From Pseudomonas viridiflava (GTDB lineage: Bacteria > Pseudomonadota > Gammaproteobacteria > Pseudomonadales > Pseudomonadaceae), in assembly GCF_900590885.1 (NCBI RefSeq), contig NZ_UUON01000051.1:124001-188000 (forward strand): 64,000 bases of DNA. The letters run 5' to 3'. How positions within the stretch are numbered: the stretch's first letter is position 1; the number at the start of each line of letters is the position of its first letter. The translations under genes were made by a program, and so were the position numbers. Under the pieces are notes generated by a model. That model saw only the letters and a list, made by a program, of their open reading frames with translations. It did no database searches and was not told the DNA's origin. Below are positions 1 to 7,457 of the stretch, in pieces.

Positions 1-95
1 GAAGATTGGCCGAGGCAGAGGCAATGGCGAAAACCGGACTGAAAATGACCCAACAACACAATGACTTGAACATGCTCAACGTCGCCATGAACTAA
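1..95 (+). CDS. C-terminal fragment of an unidentified protein
   Basis: An open frame runs in from the left edge and stops with TAA at 93-95. The last 30 residues are hydrophilic, rich in Gln, Asn and Met, and end in NVAMN. I do not recognise the family. The reading frame is supported only by its being open and by a rho-independent terminator about 90 bases downstream. It is not the end of urease UreC. Confidence 0.4.
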   Translation, partial: RLAEAEAMAKTGLKMTQQHNDLNMLNVAMN

Positions 96-183
96 AAAGG
101 GCAGACAGGCTAATGAACCGATCATCGGCGCGTTTAAAGCCTTTGCTTACAGGGCTGTAGGAAAAGCCCGAAACGCCCAGCAC

Positions 184-214
184 AGGTGCGCCAGGCTACG
201 GCGCGCACCTTTTT
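184..214 (+). terminator. Rho-independent terminator after the left-edge gene
   Basis: AGGTGCGC and GCGCACCT form a strong GC stem around a loop of about 11 bases, followed directly by a T tract. It separates the gene at the left edge from the urease accessory genes, so ureE needs its own promoter. Confidence 0.75.
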
Positions 215-297
215 GGATCACGCACACGCCCGCCCTGCGCCCTGTTTAGTGGCATTCGCGCGGTTACCTACAGGCAATTCCTACCCTCAGTCGGGGT

Positions 298-313
298 TGG
301 CAAGCCCCTTGCT
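298..313 (+). promoter_or_regulatory. Candidate sigma-54 (-24/-12) promoter for ureEFG
   Basis: TGGCAAGCCCCTTGCT matches the sigma-54 consensus TGGCAC-N5-TTGCW with the right GG-to-GC spacing and one mismatch (A for C at the sixth base). The expected start site lies about 25 bases before ureE. Urease is commonly nitrogen-regulated, which fits RpoN control. I found no NtrC dyad (GCAC-N7-GTGC) in the 300 bases upstream, so the activator is unknown. Confidence 0.5.
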
Positions 314-349
314 CTAGGTCTTTCATCGCTCATAGCTGGAAGATTTCTG

Positions 350-850
350 ATGCTGGTGATCCACCGCCGAATCGCCCCCCAAGCCCTCTGGGCTGCCGAG
401 TTGCTGCTGAATTTCGAAGCGCGCAGCAAAAGCCGCCTGCGCTGTTTCAGTGCCGACGGTGAAGACGTCGGCCTTTTCCTGGAGCGTGGCCAGCCGCCGC
501 TGCATGACGGCGAATTCCTGCAGGCCGAAGACGGACGCGTCGTACGCGTTTGCGCGCGGCCTGAACAGCTGTTGCATGTCACCTGCAGCAGCGCCTTCGA
601 ACTGACCCGCGCCGCCTATCACCTCGGTAACCGCCACGTGGCACTGCAAGTTGGGGATGGCTGGTTGCGCCTGCTCGATGACTACGTGCTCAAGGCCATG
701 CTCGAGCAGTTGGGCGCCCACACCGAGACGCTTGAAGCGCCATTCCAGCCGGAACATGGCGCCTACGGCGGCGGCCACCATCATTCGCGCCATGGCGACG
801 AAGACTTCAATTACCCGCCCAAGCTGCACCAGTTCGGCGTGCGTCTATGA
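350..850 (+). CDS. ureE: Urease accessory protein UreE (nickel metallochaperone)
   Basis: UreE binds nickel and delivers it to the UreG/UreF/UreD complex that activates apo-urease in the cytoplasm. The 166-residue length is typical. The N-terminal half is the UreE beta domain and the second half the metal-binding domain. The C-terminal tail carries a short His cluster (GGGHHHSRHGDED), the usual nickel-binding tail, though much shorter than the Klebsiella version. The gene overlaps ureF by four bases (ATGA), indicating translational coupling. Structural urease genes are not in the window and probably lie to the left. Confidence 0.95.
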   Translation: MLVIHRRIAPQALWAAELLLNFEARSKSRLRCFSADGEDVGLFLERGQPPLHDGEFLQAEDGRVVRVCARPEQLLHVTCSSAFELTRAAYHLGNRHVALQVGDGWLRLLDDYVLKAMLEQLGAHTETLEAPFQPEHGAYGGGHHHSRHGDEDFNYPPKLHQFGVRL

Positions 851-1521
851 ACCCAGCCTGGGCGTTGCTGCGTCTGGCCAGCCCGCAATTGCCGATTGGC
901 GGCTACAGCTATTCCCAAGGGCTGGAAATGGCCGTGGAAAACGGCCGCGTGAAGGATGCCGACAGTGCACGACGCTGGATCAGCGACCAATTGCTGCTCA
1001 ACCTGGCGCGCTTTGAAGCGCCGCTGTTGCTCGCCCATTGCCGCGCCGCAGCCGAGCAGGACTGGCCGCGCCTGACCCAACTGTGCGAAGAGCACCGCGC
1101 CAGCCGCGAAACCCGCGAGCTGTACCAGGAAAGCCGGCAAATGGGCTACTCCCTGCAGCAACTGCTCAACGGTTTGCCGGAACTTGACGCCGCCGCACGC
1201 AGCTTTCTTGAACACCTCGCCGAGCCGCACCTGGCCCTGGGCTGGGCGCTGGCCGCCCGCGCCTGGAGCATCAGCCCCGACGACGCCCTCGCCGCCTGGC
1301 TCTGGAGCTGGCTGGAAAACCAATTGGCCGTGCTGATGAAAACCCTGCCCTTGGGCCAGCAAGCCGCGCAACGCCTGACCAGCGAGCTGTTGCCCCTGTT
1401 GCAACAAGCCCAGCAGGACGCCGAACGCATCGACCCCAACCATTTCGGCAGCGCCGCCTTTGGCCTGTCCCTGGCGTGCATGGCCCATGAGCGCCAGTAC
1501 AGCCGCCTGTTCCGTTCCTAG
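847..1521 (+). CDS. ureF: Urease accessory protein UreF
   Basis: UreF is an all-helical 224-residue protein that bridges UreD and UreG and controls UreG GTPase activity during nickel insertion. The N-terminal region with RLASPQLPIGGYSYSQGLE is the characteristic UreF signature. The start overlaps the ureE stop. The stop TAG is followed within 11 bases by the ureG start, and the ureG ribosome-binding site (GGAG) begins at the stop codon, so the three genes are one transcriptional unit. Confidence 0.96.
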   Translation: MNPAWALLRLASPQLPIGGYSYSQGLEMAVENGRVKDADSARRWISDQLLLNLARFEAPLLLAHCRAAAEQDWPRLTQLCEEHRASRETRELYQESRQMGYSLQQLLNGLPELDAAARSFLEHLAEPHLALGWALAARAWSISPDDALAAWLWSWLENQLAVLMKTLPLGQQAAQRLTSELLPLLQQAQQDAERIDPNHFGSAAFGLSLACMAHERQYSRLFRS

Positions 1522-1531
1522 GAGAAGCACC

Positions 1532-2146
1532 ATGAACACACAACCTCTGCGCGTCGGCATCGGCGGCCCGGTGGGCTCCGGCAAAACCGCCCTGACCCTG
1601 GCCCTGTGCCTCGCGCTGCGCGATCGCTACAACCTGGCGGTGGTGACCAACGACATCTACACCCGTGAAGACGCCGACTTCCTGGTGCGCAACCAGGCCC
1701 TGGCGCCCGAGCGCATCATCGGCGTGGAAACCGGCGGCTGCCCGCACACGGCAATCCGTGAAGACGCCTCGATCAACCTCGAAGCCGTCGACCAGCTCAA
1801 CCGCCGCTTCCCCGGCCTGGACCTGATCCTGGTGGAGTCCGGCGGTGACAACCTTTCGGCCACGTTCAGCCCGGAGCTGTCGGACCTGACCATCTACGTG
1901 ATCGACGTGTCGGCCGGCGACAAGCTGCCGCGCAAGGGCGGGCCGGGCATCTGCAAATCCGACCTGCTGGTGATCAACAAGATCGACCTCGCGCCGCTGG
2001 TCGGCGCCTCGCTGGAGCTGATGAACAGCGACACCCAGCGCATGCGCAACGGCAAACCCTTTGTGTTCAGCAACCAGAAAACCGGTGTCGGCCTGGATGA
2101 CATCGTCGCCTTTATCGAACGCCAAGGCCTGCTGACCGCCGCCTGA
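1532..2146 (+). CDS. ureG: Urease accessory GTPase UreG
   Basis: SIMIBI-class GTPase that powers nickel transfer into urease. The 204-residue protein has the P-loop GGPVGSGKT at residues 11-19, the CPH metal motif (ETGGCPHTAIREDASIN), the switch region ESGGDNL and the NKIDLAP guanine-specificity motif. The ATG at 1532 was chosen because GGAG sits just upstream and the protein then begins MNTQPLRVGIGGPVGSG as in the family. The longer open frame to the left overlaps ureF and is not needed. Confidence 0.97.
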   Translation: MNTQPLRVGIGGPVGSGKTALTLALCLALRDRYNLAVVTNDIYTREDADFLVRNQALAPERIIGVETGGCPHTAIREDASINLEAVDQLNRRFPGLDLILVESGGDNLSATFSPELSDLTIYVIDVSAGDKLPRKGGPGICKSDLLVINKIDLAPLVGASLELMNSDTQRMRNGKPFVFSNQKTGVGLDDIVAFIERQGLLTAA

Positions 2147-2168
2147 TCAACCCATAAGGAACCTGCCC

Positions 2169-2741
2169 ATGAGTCTCAAGAAACTCTTCGCCGCTGCCGC
2201 CCTGCTGCTCACGCCCGCCCTGGCCTTCGCCCACCCGGGCCATGGCGACAACGGCCTGTTTGCCGGGATCAGCCATCCCCTGAGCGGGCTCGACCACTTG
2301 CTGGCCATGGTCGCGGTCGGCTTGTGGGCCGCACAACAAAAAGGCGCGGCACGCTGGGCGCTGCCGTGCACCTTCGTCGGCACCATGTTGCTTGGCGGCG
2401 TGCTGGGGTTTGAAGGCCTGCAATTGCCGGCGCTGGAAAGCGGGATTGCTGCCTCGGTGCTGGCCCTGGGCCTGGCCGTAGCATTGGCGGTACGGCCGCC
2501 ATTGTTTATGGCGGTGGGTGCCACGGCGCTGTTTGCGCTGTTCCACGGTGTGGCACACGGGCTTGAGCTGCCGGACATGTCCAGCCCTTGGGCGTATGCC
2601 GCAGGCTTTGTCGGCGCGACCGCTGTGCTGCACGCGGCCGGGTATGCCGTGGTGCGCTTTCTGCCGGCTGCGGCGGCGCCGTTGGTGCGGATTGCCGGGG
2701 CGGCTTCGGCGGCGACTGGGGTTTGGTTGCTGGCGGGTTGA
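2169..2741 (+). CDS. HupE/UreJ family membrane protein (probable nickel permease)
   Basis: A 190-residue protein with an N-terminal signal-like segment ending in ALAFA, then HPGHGD and the family motif HPLSGLDHLLAMVAVGLW, followed by five or six hydrophobic helices. A second His-containing motif (FHGVAHG) lies near residue 120. HupE/UreJ proteins are linked to nickel or cobalt uptake beside hydrogenase or urease genes. It starts 22 bases after ureG with an AAGGAA site and probably ends the urease accessory operon. Transport of nickel is inferred from family and context. Confidence 0.9.
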   Translation: MSLKKLFAAAALLLTPALAFAHPGHGDNGLFAGISHPLSGLDHLLAMVAVGLWAAQQKGAARWALPCTFVGTMLLGGVLGFEGLQLPALESGIAASVLALGLAVALAVRPPLFMAVGATALFALFHGVAHGLELPDMSSPWAYAAGFVGATAVLHAAGYAVVRFLPAAAAPLVRIAGAASAATGVWLLAG

Positions 2742-2764
2742 TTTGCGGGGCTGCTGAGGGCCTC

Positions 2765-2836
2765 ATCGGGGGCAAGCCCCCTCCCACATTTTGATTTGTG
2801 AATACATTCAAAGGTGGGAGGGGGCTTGCCCCCGAT
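2765..2836. repeat. REPIN (inverted REP pair), short-spacer type
   Basis: Two REP palindromes (ATCGGGGGCAAGCCCCC / GGGGGCTTGCCCCCGAT) face each other around a spacer containing CACATTTTGATTTGTGAATAC. The pair lies between the HupE gene and the epimerase gene. Similar doublets occur at 16186 and 18461. REPINs are non-autonomous elements thought to be mobilised by RAYT transposases. None is encoded in this window. Confidence 0.85.
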
Positions 2837-2912
2837 AGCTTTGGCACAGACACCACACAACCCAAGCCTGCTACCATGCGCGCCTACACCCCTGCCGTGA
2901 CGACGCCAGCCA

Positions 2913-4022
2913 ATGCCCAGCGCTTTCCAACCCTCTTTGAATCCCGTGCTCACCCACTTCCATGACCTGATCGTGCCGCTCTGGCAAGGCCCGGGCTGGA
3001 ATGCCGAGTTGGCGCTGCCCTACGAGGCGCTGGACGCCGATCACCAGCCGCTGCCCCCGCAACGCTACCGCGCCATGGCCTGCGCCCGACAGTTGTACCT
3101 GTTTGCCAGCCTGATCGGCGAGCCCGGCGCCGCCTTTGCTGAAGAGCGCGCGGCCGCGCTGTTCCGCTCCCTGCAACGGCACTTCCATGATGCCGAACAC
3201 GGCGGCTGGTTCTACAGCATCGACCCCGCCGGGCAGCCGCTGGACAAGCGCAAAGACCTCTACACCCACGCCTTCATCATCTTCGCCTGCGCCCATTACT
3301 GGGCCAAGGTGCGTGAGCCGCTGGTGGAATCGGTGCTCGATGCCGCACTGGAAGTGGTCGCCCAACGTTTCGCCACCGGCGACGGCCTGTACGAAGCGGT
3401 GCTGGAGCGCAACTGGTCATCGCTCAAGTCCGGCCCGCTGCAAAACCCGTTGATGCACCTGGCTGAGGGTTTCCTCGCCACGCTCGCCGTGCGTGCAGAC
3501 GCCGTCACCCAGGACGCCCTGCTGGATCTCGTCCACGCCATGCAAAAGCGCTTCATCGACCGCCAACACGGCGTGATGATGGAAAAACCGCTGGGCGCTG
3601 TGGATAACTGGTTTGAGCCGGGGCACCAGTTCGAATGGTTCTTTTTGCTCGAATCCTCGCCCGTGCTGCGTGGTACGCCGTTGCATGCGTCACTGACGCG
3701 CGCGTTTGCCTACGCCGAGCAAATGGGTGTGGATAAGTTGAGCGGTGCGGTCAGTGGCATGTTGGCGCTGGACGGCACAGTGCGCGACGGCACACAGCGC
3801 ATCTGGGCGCAGGCTGAATACCTGCGGGCGCTGACGTTGCGACCGGGCAGTGAGGCGGTATTGCAGCGCCAGTTGCTGGCGCTGCAAGCGCATTTTCTGC
3901 ATGAGAAAGGCTGGCATGAGTGCCTGGATGCCAAGGGTGCCGTGAGCCGACGGGATATGCCTTCTACTACCCCTTATCATTTGGCGACTTGCTATCAGGG
4001 GCTGGTCAAGTATCTGGGGTGA
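2913..4022 (+). CDS. AGE family epimerase/isomerase (mannose isomerase-like)
   Basis: A 369-residue (alpha/alpha)6-barrel protein of the N-acylglucosamine 2-epimerase superfamily. Family landmarks are RKDLYTHAF near residue 113, the conserved His in GHQFEWFF near residue 238, and PSTTPYHL near the C-terminus. These resemble the D-mannose isomerase/YihS branch, which interconverts free aldoses such as mannose and fructose, more than the GlcNAc epimerases. The substrate cannot be fixed from sequence. The gene stands alone between REP elements. The ATG at 2913 lacks an obvious ribosome-binding site, so the exact start is uncertain by a few codons. Confidence 0.85.
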   Translation: MPSAFQPSLNPVLTHFHDLIVPLWQGPGWNAELALPYEALDADHQPLPPQRYRAMACARQLYLFASLIGEPGAAFAEERAAALFRSLQRHFHDAEHGGWFYSIDPAGQPLDKRKDLYTHAFIIFACAHYWAKVREPLVESVLDAALEVVAQRFATGDGLYEAVLERNWSSLKSGPLQNPLMHLAEGFLATLAVRADAVTQDALLDLVHAMQKRFIDRQHGVMMEKPLGAVDNWFEPGHQFEWFFLLESSPVLRGTPLHASLTRAFAYAEQMGVDKLSGAVSGMLALDGTVRDGTQRIWAQAEYLRALTLRPGSEAVLQRQLLALQAHFLHEKGWHECLDAKGAVSRRDMPSTTPYHLATCYQGLVKYLG

Positions 4023-4034
4023 CCTTCAGGGCCT

Positions 4035-4054
4035 CATCGGGGGCAAGCCCCCGA
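4035..4054. repeat. Single REP palindrome
   Basis: A perfect short palindrome (ATCGGGGGCAAGCCCCCGAT) directly after the epimerase stop and before the end of the convergent CDF gene. It may act as a bidirectional 3' mRNA end but has no T tract. Confidence 0.8.
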
Positions 4055-4079
4055 TAGCCTCACCTCGGTCCAACTGCCC

Positions 4080-4985
4080 TCACGCAACCCACTTGCGATC
4101 CCCGGTAAAACTGATCGTCAACCAGCGCGCCGCATCCGGCGTGCCGAGCCCTGTGGATATCTCCTCGCGCAACGCATCCAGCGTCGCCACCTTATCCACG
4201 GGGTAATCCGCCGGCAGCACCACATGAATCTCGATAAACCGCGCCCGCCCGTGCTTTTGCACGTAGGACACGTAGTCGTCGAAACCATGCCGGGCCTGGG
4301 CTGCGTCCATCACTTCACGCACCTTGTCGTCCAAGTGGTCCGGGGCAATCCCCAGCACCTCGCGCAACGCCGGGCGCAGGATCTTGAACGCCGGCGCCAG
4401 CATGCTCAGGGCCAGCAGGATCAAGATCAACGGGTCGACATACACCGCCCACTCGCCATAGCCCTGGGACTTGAGCAACAGCGCGGTAAGAAAGCTGATC
4501 AGCAAGCCCACCGAGAGCATCGCGTCCACCAGCCAACTGATGTTGTCGAACTGGATCAGTGAAGATTTCAACGTGCGATTGCGATAACGCACATAGAAGA
4601 AATAGGCGAACTCCACCACGGTAAACACCGCCGCATAGATGATGACCAGGCCCAACTCGATCTCGCGCCCGCCATTGATAATGCCGAACACGCCGTTAAG
4701 GAATGCGTAAATAGCGATCAGCAGCAGGAAGCTGCCTTCGATCAACAGCACCATCGGCTCCAGGTGCCAGTAGCCAAACTGGAAGCGCTGGTTGCTTTTC
4801 TTCGCGATCAGCTTGGCCGTGATCAGCATCAACACCTTGATGGCGGTGGCGATCAGCGAGAAAAAGCCGTCGAACAAAATGGATTGGGCGCCGGATGCCA
4901 CACCCGTGACAATCCCGGCGATCGCGACTGCGAACATCAGGATGGTCGATTGTTTGAGCAGTGCCTGCTCACCTCGGTTACTCAC
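4080..4985 (-). CDS. Cation diffusion facilitator (CDF) family transporter
   Basis: Predicted divalent-metal/proton antiporter of the inner membrane, 301 residues, with about six membrane helices followed by a cytoplasmic domain of about 95 residues. The GTG at 4985 was chosen because GGGAGGAAAT precedes it ideally. The longer upstream frame has no such site and its first 49 residues look non-coding. In helix 2 the usual HxxxD/DxxxD metal site appears altered (LFDGFFSLIATA), while helix 5 keeps FDNISWLVDA, a pattern I associate with an uncharacterised CDF subgroup. The metal is therefore unknown (Zn, Fe, Co or other). Confidence 0.85.
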   Translation of the reverse strand: MSNRGEQALLKQSTILMFAVAIAGIVTGVASGAQSILFDGFFSLIATAIKVLMLITAKLIAKKSNQRFQFGYWHLEPMVLLIEGSFLLLIAIYAFLNGVFGIINGGREIELGLVIIYAAVFTVVEFAYFFYVRYRNRTLKSSLIQFDNISWLVDAMLSVGLLISFLTALLLKSQGYGEWAVYVDPLILILLALSMLAPAFKILRPALREVLGIAPDHLDDKVREVMDAAQARHGFDDYVSYVQKHGRARFIEIHVVLPADYPVDKVATLDALREEISTGLGTPDAARWLTISFTGDRKWVA

Positions 4986-5081
4986 ATTTCCTCCCGTTAA
5001 AACCTTAAAACCGCACAGTGCGGAGGGGTTTTCAGGAAGGGAGTGTACCTTATGGCCTGTTTTGGCTGATTTGACCTCATC

Positions 5082-5174
5082 GGGGCGGTGCGACGATTCG
5101 ACAAGCCCCCTCCCACATTGACCGCATTTCAAAGTTGGAACTCGATCGAATGTGGGAGGGGGCTTGCTCCCGAT
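5082..5174. repeat. REPIN with mosaic left arm
   Basis: An inverted REP pair between the divergent CDF promoter region and the SDR gene end. The right arm is the standard GTGGGAGGGGGCTTGCTCCCGAT. The left arm carries an inserted segment, GGGGCGGTGCGACGATTCGA at 5082-5101, whose exact reverse complement occurs at 13589-13608 inside another REPIN. Confidence 0.8.
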
Positions 5175-5196
5175 GGCAGCGACTCGGTCTTAAGCC

Positions 5197-5961
5197 TTAC
5201 TTGGCCCCACGCTCAATCGCAAACCCGGCCCAGGTCTGGCTCACCGGCATCAACTCCAACCGGTTGATGTTCACATGTGCCGGCGTATTCATCACCCAGA
5301 AAATCGTGTCGGCAATGTCCTGCGGCTGGATCGGCTCGGCACCGGCATAGGTCGCGTCATAACGCGCCTGATCACCACCAAAGCGCACCAGCGAGAACTC
5401 GCTCTCACACAGGCCTGGCTCGATGTTGGTGACGCGCACGCCGGTACCCTGCAGGTCGCAACGCAGGTTCAGCGAGAACTGCTTCACGAACGCCTTGGAG
5501 CCGCCATACACGTGGCTGCCCGGGTACGGGTAGCTGCCGGCGATGGAACCCAGGTTGATGATGCCGGCGCCGCGACCGTGGGCGATCAGGCGTGGCAGCA
5601 GCAGGCTGGTGGTGGTCAGCAGGCCCTTGATGTTGGTGTCGACCATGGTTTCCCAATCGTCGAGGCTGCACTTGGGCGCAGGGTCGGTGCCCACGGCCAG
5701 GCCGGCGTTGTTGATCAGGCCACGCAGCTTGGCGAACGACGGCGGCAGGTTGGCGATGGCGTCTTCCATGCCCTTGCGGTCACGCACGTCCACGACCAGG
5801 CCGTGCACTTCGGTCTGCTTGGAAAGCTCTTCGACCAGCGCATTCAGACGGTCGGCGCGACGGCCGGTGAGCACCAGTTTCCAGCCGGCTTCGGCAAAAC
5901 GACGGGCGCAGGCTTCGCCGAAACCTGAGGTGGCGCCAGTAATAAACAGCGTGTCGGACAT
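5197..5961 (-). CDS. ydfG: SDR family oxidoreductase, YdfG-like (3-hydroxy acid dehydrogenase)
   Basis: Classical short-chain dehydrogenase of 254 residues. The Rossmann motif TGATSGFG starts at residue 7, NNAG follows near residue 86, and the catalytic set is present: a Ser in NLGSIAGSYPYPG, then YGGSK. Closest in pattern to E. coli YdfG, an NADP-dependent dehydrogenase acting on 3-hydroxy acids and L-allo-threonine, also proposed as malonic semialdehyde reductase. The ATG at 5961 follows AAGGAGAACACC. In PAO1 a similar SDR gene precedes the orthologous liv operon, as I recall. Confidence 0.85.
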   Translation of the reverse strand: MSDTLFITGATSGFGEACARRFAEAGWKLVLTGRRADRLNALVEELSKQTEVHGLVVDVRDRKGMEDAIANLPPSFAKLRGLINNAGLAVGTDPAPKCSLDDWETMVDTNIKGLLTTTSLLLPRLIAHGRGAGIINLGSIAGSYPYPGSHVYGGSKAFVKQFSLNLRCDLQGTGVRVTNIEPGLCESEFSLVRFGGDQARYDATYAGAEPIQPQDIADTIFWVMNTPAHVNINRLELMPVSQTWAGFAIERGAK

Positions 5962-6124
5962 GGTGTTCTCCTTGCGGGCATCGGGAAAAAAATCAGCCAG
6001 CAGAATGCCCTTACGCCGCGGTGGCGGCAACCGCTATGCGCACAACTTCACGCACGGCTGATCAGTTTTTAACCATGTCAGGCAAAGCCTTATAAACCGT
6101 GGCCTGCAGCCATATACACGCAGG

Positions 6125-6625
6125 TTATCCACAACTGCGCCCACAGTCTTTGGGGGCAAGTACAAAAGCGCTTAGGCCGCTACGCACAAGGCCTGCAGGC
6201 AGTTTTAGAAAGTTTTTTGCTTGACCTTGGCCAGGCCGTATGTAGCCCCACGCGCAGCAGGAAAATCCGAGCGATGGCTCCAGGCCAGTCATTCCGGCCT
6301 CTGCGGAAGTCTTTCCAGAGTTTAGTCACAGACTTATCCACAGGCTGACGGGACATATTCCGGTCATATACCTGTGTCTTTAAACAGGTTGACAAACCCC
6401 TTGGGTGGCCGCGAAAAACCCGCTGATCAAAAAACAACCGCCACGCTACAAGCCACGTAATCAAAGGCCTACAGCCAGCTACACCCACGTTACCCACAGC
6501 CGGTTCCACAGCGGATGGGGACAAGTCAAAACTGTGACAAAACAGGGATTTGCGGCGGCTATATGTCGCGCTTTGGAGGGTGGCTGGATTTGTTTTCCAC
6601 AATTTGCCGGGGAGCTTGTGGACAG
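6125..6625. other. Cluster of DnaA-box-like sites in a gene-free region
   Basis: Between the SDR start and livF lie about 680 bases before the REPIN with no convincing gene. They hold two perfect DnaA boxes TTATCCACA (6125-6133 and 6334-6342, same strand) and near matches TTACCCACA (6490-6498), TTTTCCACA (6593-6601) and CTGTCCACA on the opposite strand (6617-6625). The stretch is moderately AT-rich with several A/T runs. A DnaA-titration or reactivation locus (like datA or DARS in E. coli) is one possible role. It is far from dnaA/rpmH, so it is unlikely to be oriC. Confidence 0.5.
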
Positions 6626-6637
6626 CACAAAACCAAA

Positions 6638-6726
6638 TGTGGGAGGGGGCTTGCCCCCGATAGCGGTGGATCAGTCAAAACATCTGAAACTGACACACCG
6701 CTATCGGGAGCAAGCCCCCTCCCACA
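6638..6726. repeat. REPIN, long-spacer type
   Basis: Inverted REP arms (TGTGGGAGGGGGCTTGCC... and ...GCAAGCCCCCTCCCACA) flank a spacer that is itself partly palindromic (AGCGGTGGATCAGT ... ACTGACACACCGCT in outline). The same spacer type occurs at 13512-13616 and 36313-36402. It lies just after the livF stop and may form its 3' end. Confidence 0.85.
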
Positions 6727-6740
6727 GGGGTAACGCGTAG

Positions 6741-7457
6741 TTAATGGCCGCCAAGGTAGGCGTTACGCACTTCCTCATTCACCAGCAATTCCTTACCGGT
6801 GCCGGTCAGGCGAATCTCGCCGTTGACCATCACATACGCCCGGTCCGACAAGCGCAGCGCGTGGTTGGCGTTCTGCTCCACCAGGAAGATGGTCATCCCG
6901 GTGGCCGCCAGCTCGCGCAGGGTAGCGAAGATCTGCTTCACCACAATCGGCGCCAGGCCCAGGCTCGGTTCGTCCAGCAGCAACAGCTTGGGCCGGCTCA
7001 TCAGCGCGCGGGCGATGGCGAGCATTTGCTGCTCGCCGCCGGACATGGTCATGGCGCGCTGGGTGCGCCGCTCCTTGAGCCGTGGGAACAGCTCGAACAT
7101 GCGCTGCATGTCTTCCTGGGCGAACTTGTCGCCGATCGGGATGGTGCCCATCAGCAGGTTTTCCTCGACGGTCATGTCGGGGAACACCCGCCGCCCTTCC
7201 GGCGACTGCGCAATGCCGTTGGAGGCGATGTAGTGGGATGACTTGTGGGTAATGTCGACGCCGTTGTACAGAATTTGCCCCGACTCGGCCCGTGGCTGGC
7301 CGAAGATCGACATCAGCAACGTGGATTTACCCGCGCCGTTGGAGCCGATCAGGCTCACGGTTTCGCCTTCGTTGATGTGCAGCGAGACTTTTTTCAGGGC
7401 CTGGATCGGGCCGTAATACACGTCCAGGTCCTTCATTTCGAGGATAGGTGCACTCAT
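6741..7457 (-). CDS. livF: ABC transporter ATP-binding protein LivF (branched-chain amino acid type)
   Basis: Cytoplasmic ATPase, 238 residues, one of two that energise amino acid import through LivHM. Walker A GSNGAGKST is at residues 38-46, the signature is MSGGEQQMLAIARAL, Walker B is LLLLDEPSLGL and the switch His lies in FLVEQNANH, typical of LivF. The ATG at 7457 overlaps the livG stop (ATGA). It is the last gene of livK-H-M-G-F. A longer in-frame upstream extension overlaps livG and has no support. Confidence 0.95.
   Translation of the reverse strand: MSAPILEMKDLDVYYGPIQALKKVSLHINEGETVSLIGSNGAGKSTLLMSIFGQPRAESGQILYNGVDITHKSSHYIASNGIAQSPEGRRVFPDMTVEENLLMGTIPIGDKFAQEDMQRMFELFPRLKERRTQRAMTMSGGEQQMLAIARALMSRPKLLLLDEPSLGLAPIVVKQIFATLRELAATGMTIFLVEQNANHALRLSDRAYVMVNGEIRLTGTGKELLVNEEVRNAYLGGH

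Noticed and set aside
6180..6602. Open frame of about 140 codons on the minus strand in the SDR-livF gap
   Set aside because: No ribosome-binding site, low-complexity composition unlike a protein, and the region overlaps the DnaA-box cluster. Treated as non-coding.
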